A stretch of DNA of 64,000 bases from Acanthosepion lycidas (GCA_963932145.1 OZ010574.1:77269643-77333642), one strand, 5' to 3'. Numbered from the stretch's first letter, positions 33,426 through 44,998 are shown. Notes: a model not told the origin generated them from the sequence alone. Translations and numbers: made by a program.

Positions 33426-33689
33426 GCTAATCTCACCTTCTACATGAACTTGCAGAGTTATTTTTTACCTAGTGCACTGTACAATTATTTTTGTTTATGT
33501 ATTTTTCTTTTCCAAGAAGAGACAATGAAAACTTTGTTTCACTCCAATTTAAAGAAGTAAAGGAATATAAATGGTCTGTGGTTTAATTTTAAGTTTATTT
33601 CATTTTCCCACAGGTTTATCACTTTGTTTCCTGTTGGATTTTTGGTTCCTTCTAAAGTCTTCTCCTTCTTTTTCGCTTCCAGTAGTCCC

Positions 33690-33757
33690 CCAACCCCACT
33701 TGAGTCTTAGTGGCATTATTGCCTTACTCGGAGTGAATTGATTAAAAAAAAAAAATG
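33690..33757 (+). mobile_element. LINE 3' tail (+)
   Basis: AGTGGCATTATTGCCTTACT followed by CGGAGTGAATTGATT and A12 matches the tail near 52840 and, inverted, those at 45805-45850 and 54935-54990. It looks like the conserved 3' end of one LINE family ending in oligo-A. Confidence 0.45.
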
Positions 33758-33924
33758 ATAATAGTAAAAAACAGAAAACTTTACAGTTTCTGCTTCCATT
33801 GCTACAGGAGAATATTTTGCCTTAGTGATTATTTCTACTCTCCCTCTACTATCGTAACATGCGATTGACTAGACATTTTGTTAAATTATTTAGCGACTGG
33901 CGCAACTCAATCTTCTTGGTGATA

Positions 33925-34074
33925 AAAGATTGGCCTTGTAAACCAATCAAAATCCAGCTTACTATTTATTTATATTGAGGATGACGGACGAGATCTCATG
34001 TGTCGTGTTCACGTGATCGAACGAGAGTTTTCGAGAACGCGCTTTCTCACCAAATCGGCTACTTTCGTCGGCAG
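33925..34074 (+). promoter_or_regulatory. COX4: Candidate COX4 promoter and non-coding exon 1
   Basis: Inverted CCAAT (GATTGGCC, about 33928-33935) and CCAATCA (about 33943-33949) precede a TATA-like TATTTATATTG (about 33964-33974). A CpG-bearing stretch with an E-box (CACGTG, about 34010-34015) follows and ends in GTCGGCAG|GTAAAG with the donor GT at 34075. COX4 needs a 5' UTR exon upstream because an acceptor lies 10 bp before its ATG. The resulting first intron would be 10,772 bp. Pairing this exon with COX4 is inference. Confidence 0.35.
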
Positions 34075-34372
34075 GTAAAGTTTTTGTAATTCCTGTTTGA
34101 TTATTTCTGTTAATATATTTTCAAAATAACACGCTGCATCTACAACGAATTCCATATTTTCTTTTTAAGTTATGAATCATTTGAGGGTTATCAGAAGTCT
34201 TATATCCGTTATGCTTTATAACCTTTTCTTTATCAAGGACAATTTTATGTCCTTGATATGATTCTTTCAGTTGGTAATATTTTTTTTTTTTCTTTCATTT
34301 TTATTATATTTTCGGTCAGCCTTCGTGTTTATTTTTAACTGCTATAAATATTTTTTCTTTTTGTTTTTTTGG

Positions 34373-34383
<11 letters not shown>

Positions 34384-34409
<26 letters not shown>
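34384..34409. repeat. A26 homopolymer
   Basis: Uninterrupted A26, one of only two long A runs on the + strand in the T-tract domain. Confidence 0.95.
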
Positions 34410-34410
<1 letters not shown>

Positions 34411-34756
34411 CCTTGTTGATACCCGATATTGCTCATGCGTTTTCGGGACCATTTTTTTTCTTTTTTTTTAGTCGAATTTTTAGTTCTTAGATCCCCCTGC
34501 TTAGCTTGAGGTATTTAAAAATAGAAGAAAATATAAAATCTCTGTTAGAATAATTAATAATATTATATTTTCCTTTATGAAGATGTCTCAGCATGTTTCA
34601 TAAAAATACTATTTACAACTACCGGAACTAAACGTATAACCCCCAATACTGCAATTCGTTTGTTCAACGTTTCTTTAAAATGTGTTTTTTTTTTTTTTTT
34701 TGTTGTTCTATCTATAGAGCATGAATTGAAGCATCATTCATTTTTTTTTTTTTTGT

Positions 34757-34757
34757 A

Positions 34758-34837
<80 letters not shown>
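34757..34837. repeat. (CT)n(AT)n compound microsatellite
   Basis: About 27 bp of CT followed by about 54 bp of AT. The same order is seen at 37892-37957. Confidence 0.96.
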
Positions 34838-34840
<3 letters not shown>

Positions 34841-35645
34841 CAATTTATATCAGTAAATTAAGTTTCACGAAAATAATTATTTCAAATGCCTACCAAAAAT
34901 ACGAAAACCATGCATCTTTCAGTTTTATTTTAATTGGACTTCTTGGATTTTTATCCTAAGTAACCTTGACGAGATACAGGAAATCTTAATTCAATAGTGT
35001 GAGTGTACTGTAGTAATAATACATTTTTAAATGGATTTTGAAAGTTTAAAAAAAAAACGAACTGCAATTGTTAAATCTTTCTTATTCGAATATTATTATC
35101 GTCGATGAATGGATTTTAAAAACTTTACTTGAAGGATAAAATAAAAACTTTCACCGTGGCTTTAAAAAATCACCCAAGCACCCAAAATTTTTATTTTTAT
35201 TTATCCTCCCACATACCAAAAATCTAATTTCTCCGTGAGGTATATAAAATAATAAATTCTTTTAGTTATAAAAATGAAATAGATGCTTTTAAAATTTCAA
35301 CCAATTATTTATTTTATAGTAATTTTGCAGTTTAGCTGCGTATTAAAATAATATCAGAAATTATGAATTAAAAAAAAAAAAAGTAAATAAAAACTTTAGC
35401 AGTCGAATTTCTATCATAAGCATTTTCTTTTAAATGCTAGTTTTGATGTAGCTTCATTGAAAATGGTTTGAATGATAGTCACTGAATTCCACCTTCTTGT
35501 CGCTTGGGAACGTGTATCCGAGATACAAAAAAAATAGATCGTGTTTGTTTCCATTCATCATCGGAATTTCAGCTGTAATTTGAATCTATAGCTTTTTGTC
35601 TAAAATCCAATAAACTACCGAAAACAAAAGTTATCGATGTTGTTC

Positions 35646-35686
<41 letters not shown>

Positions 35687-36267
35687 CAGTGATTAACTGA
35701 CGTTTTGTTGGTCACCTAAGAGAGGTCACCTTTAAAATTGATGAGTTCACTTGGGTACCTCAAAAAAATTTGCTAAAAAGAGCATAGCATGATGAAAGAG
35801 GGCCTTAAACTTGATGAAAGTAATTTTTTACTGTAAAATGTTTATTATCAAGAGGAAAGATCAATTTATTTTTTTTTGAGTTGGCAAAATTGACAGAAAA
35901 TCTATCATATCAACCATTATTTCCATTTTGTAAACAAAAATGAAAATCTCCGTTTCAAATTTTTTTAAAAATAAATTTTTTTGAAAATTTATTTTAAGAA
36001 AATTAGAAATTTATAAAGTTTATTTCAAATATTTTGAAACAAACATTACTTAACTTTCTGCGCCGAAAAATGTTTCAAAATAAGACAAAGCATGTCTTAA
36101 CATTTGGTGTCACTTGAGTAGTGATGATTTTTTTTGTCACGTATTGAGAGCTTACGTGAGGGGAAAGTTATCCTACAGAAGGATAGAAGTGACATAATTA
36201 TTTAGATTTAAGGTAAACCAACTTATTTACCTCATTATTTTTAAGGAAAACTTTCATTTCAAAACTT

Positions 36268-36307
<40 letters not shown>

Positions 36308-37644
36308 TACTTTCACCCTTACGTTTACGATGCTTTGCAGAAGATATAAAAATAACTGAAATAAGAGCGAGATAAAATTTTATCATAAGTGTACATAAAA
36401 TACTATAATAATACTATAACTTTATGTACATTTATTACATTTTACAGTGTATAATTTGTATTTCCATTCATTTTATTAATTTTGATATTTCATTTATGGA
36501 AAAATGTCATAATTGTCATTAATTTTATACTACATAAAAATAAGATCATATAAATTTCATAACATAGGTACCTAATACTTTAGGTACCATTCTCAGTTGA
36601 ATTTGAAAAATCAAATCAACTTCTCCAAACGTGTTTCACACGAACAATTTGCAAAAATAAAGGCCGTAATGCTTATAGTAACTCAAATAACGTGTCGTTT
36701 TATTGTTTTCATGTATGGTCTTCTGTACATTTCAATTACAGCCATTTTATGGATACAAAAACCATGCAAAACTTGATATTTTTTTTTTTTATTTTTTAAT
36801 ACATTGGTGGTCCGTTGATTGTAATAAGTTTTACAATTTATAATCTGTAAAGATAGATCTACATAATAACGCCATTAACTAAATTGTACACCATTTTTAC
36901 TAATTTTGGAATATTTGACAACTTTAATGTAAAAATAATAAAATAATTGTTTTAAAAATTCATTTTCATCGAAAAAGTTTTTTGCTTTCAGCCAATATTA
37001 TCCATATTCATAAAAGCATTTGAAATTTAAATTTCTTTTAGTTTTGTATGGTAATGAATTTCTAGAGTTTTCATAAAATTATTGGGATAGAGGGGTAATA
37101 AATATTTAAAAAAAAAATATTTTTGCCATGAAAAAAAAAAAAGGAAAACATAACTTCTATCATTTGTGAATAGTTTCATTAAAATCCAACAATTATTTTT
37201 ATTTTTGTAAGATTTTCCAAATTAATGTTTGTCATACAAAAATGCACTAAAATTTTGTTATTTAATAGTTCTGCTGATACAAAGAGAAAGGGTTTGTTTG
37301 TTTTTTTTTGGGGGGGGGGTTATTGCTTCTAAAACTTGAAAAAAGATATTTATAAAAAAAAAGAATAAAGCAAAAATGCAATTACTAAATAGGTTAAATT
37401 TTAATTTGTATAGCTGAAAACCTGCAAAATTAGCTTTAGATACTACTAATAAAATTTTTAAAAAAAGCCTTTTTCCTGTAAAATTATTTAAATTTGTAAA
37501 ATTTCCCTTCATAGATTTCATTTTCAACATTTGATTTGTATAATATTGAGGATAATTTCTTAATATTATGTTAATGTTGATAATTTTGCCATTTTTTTTT
37601 AGTTTTCTCTTTTTCATCATAGAGAGGTTGATATGCTGCTAAAA

Positions 37645-37676
<32 letters not shown>

Positions 37677-37891
37677 CTAATTACATTTAAAGTTGACTTT
37701 TCACCCTAAGAGATGTTTGTTGGAGCATGTACTAATTTTCACTACTTTTTTAAAATAAACCTGTTAGAACTATTGTGCTAGAACATTTGTGTCAAAAAAA
37801 AAAAAAAAAAATGCCAGCTAGACATTCAAAGTTTTCAAGTTGAATGGTGGCGACATTGTGGCTGGTATTTGAAAAAAGAAAATTTTTTTTT
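34838..37891. other. AT-rich non-coding DNA (putative COX4 intron 1)
   Basis: It holds T36 at 35651-35686, T37 at 36270-36306 and T28 at 37649-37676. A 25-bp match (AGAGGTTGATATGCTGCTAA, 37622-37641) to 29694-29713 marks a dispersed repeat. The - strand open frame 37258-37620 is Lys/Asn/Phe-rich and looks spurious. Confidence 0.4.
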
Positions 37892-37892
37892 C

Positions 37893-37957
<65 letters not shown>
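37892..37957. repeat. (TC)n(AT)n compound microsatellite
   Basis: CT dinucleotides to about 37908 and then AT to 37957. Confidence 0.96.
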
Positions 37958-37962
<5 letters not shown>

Positions 37963-38020
37963 ACTTCATGGAAATGCTCGTCCTTCACAAGATCTTTCCT
38001 GACTTGATTGAACATTGGAT

Positions 38021-38021
<1 letters not shown>

Positions 38022-38068
<47 letters not shown>
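38022..38068. repeat. T47 homopolymer
   Basis: The longest homopolymer in the window, 47 uninterrupted T on the + strand. Confidence 0.95.
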
Positions 38069-38072
<4 letters not shown>

Positions 38073-38300
38073 GCAAATGCACTCCTACAATATACAGTGT
38101 TGTCAGTCACAAAACAGCAGACATTATTGTACTCTATTCCAATATTTGACAATGATTTTTAAAACTCAATGTTTGGGAATTTTCCATGGAGACAATGTCT
38201 ACTAGGTATAGTTTTTCCAAATGACCAATTACCACATTCAGTATGCTTTTATCACAACAGACTCTAGTCTTGTGTTTGTACCTCCTTGGGAGCAATACTA

Positions 38301-39621
38301 CTTCTCTTTCTCTCCTCTCTTTCTCTCCTCTCTTTCTCTCCTCTCTTTCTCTCTTTCCTCTCTCTCTTTCTCTCTTTCCTCTCTCTCTTTCTCTCTTTCT
38401 CTCTTTCCTCTCTCTCTTTCTCTCCTCTCTCTCTCTCTCTTTCTCTCCTCTCTCTCTTTCTCTTTCTCTCCTCTCTCTCTTTCTCTTTCTCTCCTCTCTC
38501 TCTTTCTCTTTCTCTCCTCTCTCTCTTTCTCTTTCTCTCCTCTCTCTCTTTCTCTTTCTCTCCTCTCTCTCTTTCTCTTTCTCTTTCTCTCCTCTCTCTC
38601 TTTCTCTTTCTCTCCTCTCTCTCTTTCTCTCCTCTCTCTTTCTCTCCTCTCTCTTTCTCTCCTCTCCTCTTTCTCTCCTCTCCTCTTTCTCTTCTCTCCT
38701 CTTTCTCTTCTCTCCTCTTTCTCTTCTCTCCTCTTTCTCTTCTCTCCTCTTTCTCTCCTCTCCTCTTTCTCTCCTCTCCTCTTTCTCTCCTCTCCTCTTT
38801 CTCTCCTCTCCTCTTTCTCTCCTCTCCTCTTTCTCTCCTCTCCTCTTTCTCTTCTCTCCTCTTTCTCTTCTCTCCTCTTTCTCTTCTCTCCTCTTTCTCT
38901 TCTCTCCTCTTTCTCTTCTCTCCTCTTTCTCTTCTCTCCTCTTTCTCTTCTCTCCTCTTTCTCTTCTCTCCTCTTTCTCTTCTCTCCTCTTTCTCTTCTC
39001 TCCTCTTTCTCTTCTCTCCTCTTTCTCTTCTCTCCTCTTTCTCTTCTCTCCTCTTTCTCTTCTCTCCTCTTTCTCTTCTCTCCTCTTTCTCTTCTCTCCT
39101 CTTTCTCTTCTCTCCTCTTTCTCTTCTCTCCTCTTTCTCTTCTCTCCTCTTTCTCTTCTCTCCTCTTTCTCTTCTCTCCTCTTTCTCTTCTCTCCTCTTT
39201 CTCTTCTCTCCTCTTTCTCTTCTCTCCTCTTTCTCTTCTCTCCTCTTTCTCTTCTCTCCTCTTTCTCTTCTCTCCTCTTTCTCTTCTCTCCTCTTTCTCT
39301 TCTCTCCTCTTTCTCTTCTCTCCTCTTTCTCTTCTCTCCTCTTTCTCTTCTCTCCTCTTTCTCTTCTCTCCTCTTTCTCTTCTCTCCTCTTTCTCTTCTC
39401 TCCTCTTTCTCTTCTCTCCTCTTTCTCTTCTCTCCTCTTTCTCTTCTCTCCTCTTTCTCTTCTCTCCTCTTTCTCTTCTCTCCTCTTTCTCTTCTCTCCT
39501 CTTTCTCTTCTCTCCTCTTTCTCTTCTCTCCTCTTTCTCTTCTCTCCTCTTTCTCTTCTCTCCTCTTTCTCTTCTCTCCTCTTTCTCTTCTCTCCTCTTT
39601 CTCTTCTCTCCTCTTTCTCTT
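38301..39621. repeat. 1,321-bp uninterrupted pyrimidine tract (16-bp satellite)
   Basis: No purine occurs on the + strand from 38301 to 39621. The 3' part (about 38830-39620) is a near-perfect 16-bp repeat, CCTCTTTCTCTTCTCT, about 49 copies. The middle (about 38650-38830) mixes CTCTCCTCTTT variants, and the 5' part uses longer CTCTCTCTTTCTCTTTCTCC units. Open frames of 440-520 codons in both directions are by-products of the repeat. Such homopurine-homopyrimidine DNA can form triplex (H-DNA). Confidence 0.97.
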
Positions 39622-39726
39622 ATCACACAAAATCACATTGCAAATCATATCGTTGTTCCATACTGGCGGTCACAGCTTTTCCAAATAATGTACATTGTTT
39701 TTCTAGAGGACTTTCCCTTTGAAGAC

Positions 39727-39734
<8 letters not shown>

Positions 39735-39777
<43 letters not shown>
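39735..39777. repeat. T43 homopolymer
   Basis: Uninterrupted T43 shortly after the pyrimidine satellite. Confidence 0.95.
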
Positions 39778-39778
<1 letters not shown>

Positions 39779-40049
39779 TGCTTCAGTGAACTCTGATCCA
39801 CAACCGTACTGCTCCTCAGAGTCCAATCTAGTCTGTTGGCAAAAACTGTAAAAATAACTTATGAAAAGCTCTGTATTTTGCTGAAAGTGTGTATCTGCCA
39901 AACTTGATAGCTTTTCATTTACTCATTATCAAACTGGCATTTTTTTTTTTTTAAATATATAAATTTAATTATTAAACAAACAACTCTTATTTTTTTACTA
40001 CCCTGAAAAATACCCCATGTTATTTATAGACTGACAATGTAGCAATATA

Positions 40050-40270
40050 CACTGGCAAAAATAAGTTTAAAATAAGACTGATGGTCAGTTTATTCATTTC
40101 AGAATGTTTCTAATAAAACAATATAAATTAGTTTTATTGCGTATGATTTATGTAAAATTTTGAATGATGTAAAAAAAAAAATTGTATTTTTTTTTCTTCT
40201 TCTACAACTTGAAAAATTTTAATGCTGGATTAATTTAAATTATCCAAATTTGCCAGCAAAATAAGTGGGT
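40050..40270 (+). repeat. Left inverted repeat of the Tc1 element (IR/DR)
   Basis: The outer tip CACTGGCAAAAATAAG and inner tip GCCAGCAAAATAAG bracket an arm that pairs with 41330-41542, for example TTCAGAATGTTTCTAATAAA against its inverse near 41480-41500. Confidence 0.8.
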
Positions 40271-40337
40271 ATTGTGCTAAATAGGTGGTCACATGGCTGC
40301 TCATCAATGCATTATATAGTTATACAATTAATTCGCT

Positions 40338-41316
40338 ATGGGTAAGCATCATAGTCTTAGCCCAGTGACTAGATCTAAAGTGTTACTTCATCAACAAAAC
40401 GTTTCCTTTATGAACATAAGCAAGCAATTAAAGTGCAGCAAAATGGCTTGTGTTCAGGCTTGGAAGCTTTACTGGACACTATAAGGATAGGCAAAGATTG
40501 AGAGCCCCAAGAAAAACTACAGTGCAACTGGATAAACAAATTCATAGGCTTTCTGAAGCTAACCAAACGGCTGTGGATATTTGCAGCCAATTATCTGGTA
40601 AAACTGGTCTTCAATTTACAGCGCAAAGTGTCCAAAACCGTCTAAGAGAATTTGAATTATTCAGGTACATTGCTAGAAAATAGCCAATTATTTTGGAGAG
40701 GACCGCTTACAACTGGTGTAGAGTTCTTTGGAGTGATGAGTCACACTTTAGCATCTTTGGAAAAACCTTTGTCAGATGCCACCTAACTGAGAAATTCCAT
40801 CTTAAATGTGTCAAAAAGAAGTTCACAAGCGGGAGATGGGGGTGTAATGGTGTGGGTGTGCATCCAGTAGCTTTGTTATTGGTCCAATTGTTAAAGTTGG
40901 TGGAAAATTCAACAGTATAGGCTATATGCAGCTAGTTAAGGAAATGCTACCTGGAGCTATTTATTGATAAGATAATAGCCCCATTCACAAAGCCAAAAAA
41001 GTAGTGAAATCTTTTGATCACCATTATATGGATGTCATTGAGTGGCTTCCACATAGTCCAGACCTTAATCCAATTTAAAATTTATGGAATTATATTTCTA
41101 AAAGAGTTCACGCTAACAAATTTATCCCAATTATATGATTACATTAAGCAAATATGGCAGAGCATTCCAAATGATTTTTGTGCTCACTTATCAAGCTCGA
41201 TGCCTAGGCGATGTGAAGCTGTAATTAATAAAGGAATAAAGGTTACAGCACTAAATATTGACAAATGTTTGTTGTTTTTTTCTTTTGCTCATTTTTACTA
41301 TAACTTTTTGCTTTAG
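40338..41316 (+). pseudogene. Tc1 transposase, DD34E, inactivated
   Basis: It starts MGKHHSLSPVTRSKVLLHQ at 40338 (helix-turn-helix region). A frameshift near 40460 moves to 'RQRLRAPRKTTVQLDKQI' and 'SVQNRLRE' in 40450-40683. A stop lies at 40681, then 'VLWSDESHFSIFG' (first catalytic Asp, about 40724-40762). The second Asp is in 'DNSPIHKAKKVV' from about 40971. The 'PHSPDLNPI' block follows at 41048-41076, where the catalytic Glu codon is now TAA. Spacing from the second Asp to that codon is 34 residues, the Tc1 DD34E signature. Cut-and-paste activity is lost. Confidence 0.82.
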
Positions 41317-41329
41317 ATATAATACCCAT

Positions 41330-41542
41330 GTGGTCTTAAACTTATTTTGCCGACAAATTTGGATAATTTAAATTAAAATTTTTCAAGTTGTAGAAAAATA
41401 TCGAATTTTTTATATCATTCGAGAGAGAAATAAATTCTGCATAAAGTGTACATAATAAAACTAAATTATATTGTTTTATTAGAAACATATTCTGAAATGA
41501 ATAAAACTTTAACCATCTGTCTTGAATTTATTTTTGCCAGTG
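41330..41542 (-). repeat. Right inverted repeat of the Tc1 element (IR/DR)
   Basis: Partner of the left arm. The inner direct repeat is at about 41334-41353 and the outer tip ends GCCAGTG at 41542. Confidence 0.8.
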
Positions 41543-41544
41543 TA

Positions 41545-41914
41545 GGTCATAGTGCTTGCACATAAGTGACTATATTTAGTCACCCCCACGTGGGCATCAT
41601 GTGGCACAAGGCCGGTTTAACGTGGGATCTCTGAGCCCGTGGGCTTGGCCCAAAATATTATAAACGGGTTCAGGGTCGGTTTACCTCCCTGAAAGAGAGA
41701 TCGACTTGAATGACTGACTTCGCTGTGTATTGCAAATTTATACAAAATAATGATTCTGTCAAGTTCCAGCTCTGGAATTTCACATTGGAATATACAAAGT
41801 TTTAAAGCAATGACAGTGGATATAGCAGACCTACTACAAACTACATTGATAGTATTGTAAATTTAGAAATAAAAAAAGGGCTTTGATTTTCACTATAACT
41901 TTTTCTTTCTCACA

Positions 41915-41949
<35 letters not shown>

Positions 41950-42120
41950 TTGGATTTTATTTTGTGGTAGCAAAAATCCCATTTTCTGTATTTTAATTTC
42001 CGCATTTTCATATCACGGAGAACTTGCCAGTCTAGTTTGACCAGATTTTCAATAAGAACCAAAGCTCTTCAAAGTACTATCTTATGCAATTTTAAATCCT
42101 CAGCAGGGTAGTGCACCAGA
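41545..42120. other. Spacer with a GC-rich patch and T31
   Basis: The segment 41575-41710 is GC-rich (CCCCCACGTGGG, GAGCCCGTGGGCTTGGCCC) but was not identified. T31 lies at 41917-41947. The stretch may include the left end of the Tigger-like element that follows. Confidence 0.3.
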
Positions 42121-42169
42121 TTTATGAATAGATGTGGACTGACACTATGCCAAAAAACTTATATCGCTC

Positions 42170-42197
<28 letters not shown>
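42170..42197. repeat. A28 homopolymer
   Basis: Uninterrupted A28 at the edge of the Tigger-like frame. It could be an expanded Lys codon run. Confidence 0.93.
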
Positions 42198-42202
<5 letters not shown>

Positions 42203-42860
42203 AAGTGATTGATGAAAAAATTCATAATTTTGTAAAGTTTGTTCTGAAGGAGTGGAAAATGTTTGAGTTCTCCCTAGAAAATATTGGAAACATGGCTGAA
42301 ACTCGTGTATTTTGATAGGCTGGGAAACACTACTGTAGAAAGAATGGGAATCAAAATTTACAGTAAAAATTCAAGGGCACGAATTACATTTTACTGTAAT
42401 GCTAACCTGTCAAGCTGATTGGGGGGTGGGGATTTGTCCAATAGTTAGCTTCAAAAGGAAGAATATGCTGAAGGATTCCTTTCCATCATATGTTTGGTTG
42501 GACAAAATTTAGATGAAAAAGACCAGGAGCCTTGCTCAAAACCAGAAGTCTTCTAGTATGAGACATGTTTGTCACATTGCTGTGATTCTGTGAAGGCGAA
42601 CTTGAGGGAATACCAAATAAGGCAAGCAGTCATTCCTGTGTTTGTACCTCTCTTTTGCAGCCACTTGTTGTTTCAGTAAAGAAACCTTTCAGAAATTATG
42701 GACATCTTGGATGATATTTGGCAAAAAGGAATTATTGAAAAAACATGGATTGAGCTTAGCTAGCAAGTGTACCCAGTGTTTCTTGGAAGATCTCTGAATA
42801 AGTTTATTATTGACAATTGATATTTTTCCACAAATACCATGCCTTCTTGGAGGGCTGACC
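42190..42860 (+). pseudogene. pogo/Tigger-like DDE transposase remnant
   Basis: The frame 42194-42315 reads 'EVIDEKIHNFVKFVLKEW' then 'FEFSLENIGNMAETRVF'. The family has NMDET at that point, so the first catalytic Asp is Ala here. After stops and shifts come a 'GALLK' piece and 'V*DMF' (second Asp kept, preceding Trp now a stop). 'TSLLQPLVVSVKKPFRNY' (42645-42700) follows, where the family has LQPLDVS, so the third Asp is Val. Blocks occur in the order expected of a Tigger/JERKY-type (DDE_1) transposase. Terminal repeats were not found. Confidence 0.65.
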
Positions 42861-44028
42861 ATCCCCATGTTTTTATTCAAAAAGACACTTTATTTTTCAA
42901 ATTAAATATTAACATAAATACTCAGTTAATGTTGTTTTCAAACAAATCGAAATTATTAATAATTTGAAAAAAGGTTAATGAAATTTTATCTAAAGTAAAT
43001 AAACTTAAATTAAGAGATTTAAATATTTAATCTTTTCTTTACATCATAAGTCTATACAGCCAAAGTACCTAAAATTCAATAAAATATTAGATTACTTGGA
43101 ATATTTTCCTTGGTTTTTAAGATTACTGGGTCTTTAAAACAATGAGATAAAAACAGTGTTCATGTTATATTTGCCAAGTAAATTATACAATTATGAGCCT
43201 TTTACTTAAAAATGCAAAATATTAAGTTATTGATATTTAATTGTTATTTGATAAAGCATTATCATCATCTATCAGTTGTTTTCCAACAGTCTGAATTGTG
43301 GTGAAAAGCAACTAAAATAGGAGTAAAACCATTGATTAATGTAAACCAAGCGCTAATCAAGAAAATGTTTCATTAAATTATTTATAATGATTATTATTAA
43401 TGTCTTTTATGATTTCATTTTCTCTCTCAAATGTATTGTCCAAACATAAATAGATTATGCAATGTTTTCTTTCACATTTTACCAATTTGTTAATAAATAT
43501 GGTAGTTATTTATAGTTGGCAATTTATTCAAAAGTTTAAGTACACTTCAATTGAAAACGAGTGTCAGGCAGTAGTTTCAATAATATGATAGTTCTTTTAC
43601 CACACATTTATTCCTATGAGTTGTCACTTTTTTTTTTTTTTTTTTTTTTTTTTAGGAATTCCTTTCCACAGACCAGAGAAGAAATGAACATCTTCCTGGG
43701 TGTAGTTTAAGATGTCTTCTAAATGTAAAATTTAATATCAGGGAGGTGAAGGAAAAAAAAAAATTAGATATTTAGAAAATTATATTTCTACCCATATGCA
43801 TATCTTTAAGATTGGACCAGAAATACACAAGAATTTGCAAGTTAAACTAAGTTGCAAATTTATTAATCTCAAACAAAATCAGATATTGAATGGAAACGCT
43901 ATCATTGTTGTACAAGAAAATCAACGGCTTCCTTAGAAAGCGAAAATACTAAATTAAAAACAAAAGCAAAAACCCGTACTATGTAGGGGGAGATGGAAAC
44001 AAATTGCCAAACTAATGAAATGTGTGTG

Positions 44029-44029
<1 letters not shown>

Positions 44030-44093
<64 letters not shown>
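44030..44093. repeat. (AT)n microsatellite
   Basis: 64 bp of alternating AT, preceded by a short TG run. Confidence 0.96.
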
Positions 44094-44096
<3 letters not shown>

Positions 44097-44160
44097 AAAC
44101 AAACATTCTCTCTTTGTATCACTGGAACAAGTAAAATAACATATACAATTTTTAGCAAGT

Positions 44161-44161
<1 letters not shown>

Positions 44162-44196
<35 letters not shown>
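44162..44196. repeat. T35 homopolymer
   Basis: Uninterrupted T35 on the + strand. Confidence 0.95.
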
Positions 44197-44197
<1 letters not shown>

Positions 44198-44270
44198 TAT
44201 AACAAATTAATTTGGGAAATCTTGCAAAAATAAAAATAATTGTTGCATGTTAATGAAACTTCAAGAACTA

Positions 44271-44272
<2 letters not shown>

Positions 44273-44303
<31 letters not shown>
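44273..44303. repeat. (AT)n microsatellite
   Basis: 31 bp of alternating AT. Confidence 0.95.
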
Positions 44304-44305
<2 letters not shown>

Positions 44306-44846
44306 TGTTATTGACACTATTTGAGAATATTTTGGCTGCAATGCTTACTTTCCAAACTTAAAGAAACTTGTAGCTATTTTGTTACCTCAACTTTTTTTCC
44401 TCCCTTGTAAGATTTACTTTCTTACAGTCATTTTGATGAACAAGAGTGTAATTCTGAAATTTAGAATGATCTTATTCCATTTCAGAAATAGTCTGTAAAA
44501 AGGAATATTTTTTTAAATTAATATGACTATGATTTATGTTACCTCATCTTATTGCATGGTCATGAACTATAAACCTAAATTGAGCTTGAAATATTATGAT
44601 CCTTTCTAATTTTTTTGTAAATTACTTGGATATGATATGAATAATTTACAGTGGGGGGGGAGTAATATTTGATATCCTATGCCAAACGTCATATGACCAA
44701 ACCAGAAATAAGTTACCCCTTCTAGACTTACTCCAGGGAAATAATGCTTAAAAAGACTATTGGTTGTGATAATAATTTTATTCTTTCAAGAGACATTGTT
44801 TCTATTTTTTATTTTTTTTTTTATTTTTTCTCCACCCTTGTTGCAG

Positions 44847-44998
44847 TGTTTGTACAATGAGCCGTCAATTACTGAAAGCCCTTGGTTCGGTGATCACTCG
44901 CCTTCCAAAGCAGCAAAGCTTGGCTACATCCTCAATCAGATGTAGTAGCAGTGTAGTGCTTGACCAAGAAACTAAGGAGAGAATCCATCCTCGAATTG
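44847..44998 (+). CDS. COX4: COX4 exon with ATG and presequence
   Basis: The acceptor TTGCAG ends at 44846 after a T-rich tract. Ten bases of 5' UTR precede the ATG at 44857, so the 5' UTR is split by an intron. The donor is ATTG|GTAAGT with GT at 44999-45000 (phase 1). It encodes the presequence and 'VLDQETKERIHPRIG'. Confidence 0.93.

Larger units (their letters stand above)
40050..41542 (+). mobile_element. Tc1/mariner transposon with long IR/DR ends
   Basis: The 1,493-bp element is bounded by TA (40048-40049 and 41543-41544) and starts CACTGGCAAAAATAAG. Its inverse, CTTATTTTTGCCAGTG with minor changes, ends it. Inverted repeats extend about 220 bp. A second copy of the tip motif lies at each inner end: TTGCCAGCAAAATAAG near 40250-40266 and CTTATTTTGCCGACAA near 41341-41356. 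This is the IR/DR layout of Sleeping Beauty-like Tc1 elements. A broken transposase lies inside. Confidence 0.88.
42861..44846. other. AT-rich non-coding DNA (putative COX4 intron 1)
   Basis: Contains T26 at 43628-43653, (AT)n at 44030-44093, T35 at 44162-44196, (AT)n at 44273-44303, and a polypyrimidine tract leading to the acceptor at 44845-44846. No other coding signal was recognised. Confidence 0.4.

Noticed and set aside
36567-36588. Short inverted repeat GGTACCTAATACTTTAGGTACC
   Set aside because: Nine-bp arms are expected by chance in 64 kb of AT-rich DNA.
38134-39789. Open frames of 440-520 codons on both strands (Arg/Glu/Lys-rich or Ser/Leu/Phe-rich)
   Set aside because: They are translations of the CT/GA satellite. 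All frames are open because the repeat has no stop codons, and there is no other coding evidence.
43902-44210. Open frames rich in 'YIYIYI' at 1598-1780, 34660-34959, 37818-38015, 43902-44210, 48502-48714
   Set aside because: Created by (AT)n and homopolymer runs.
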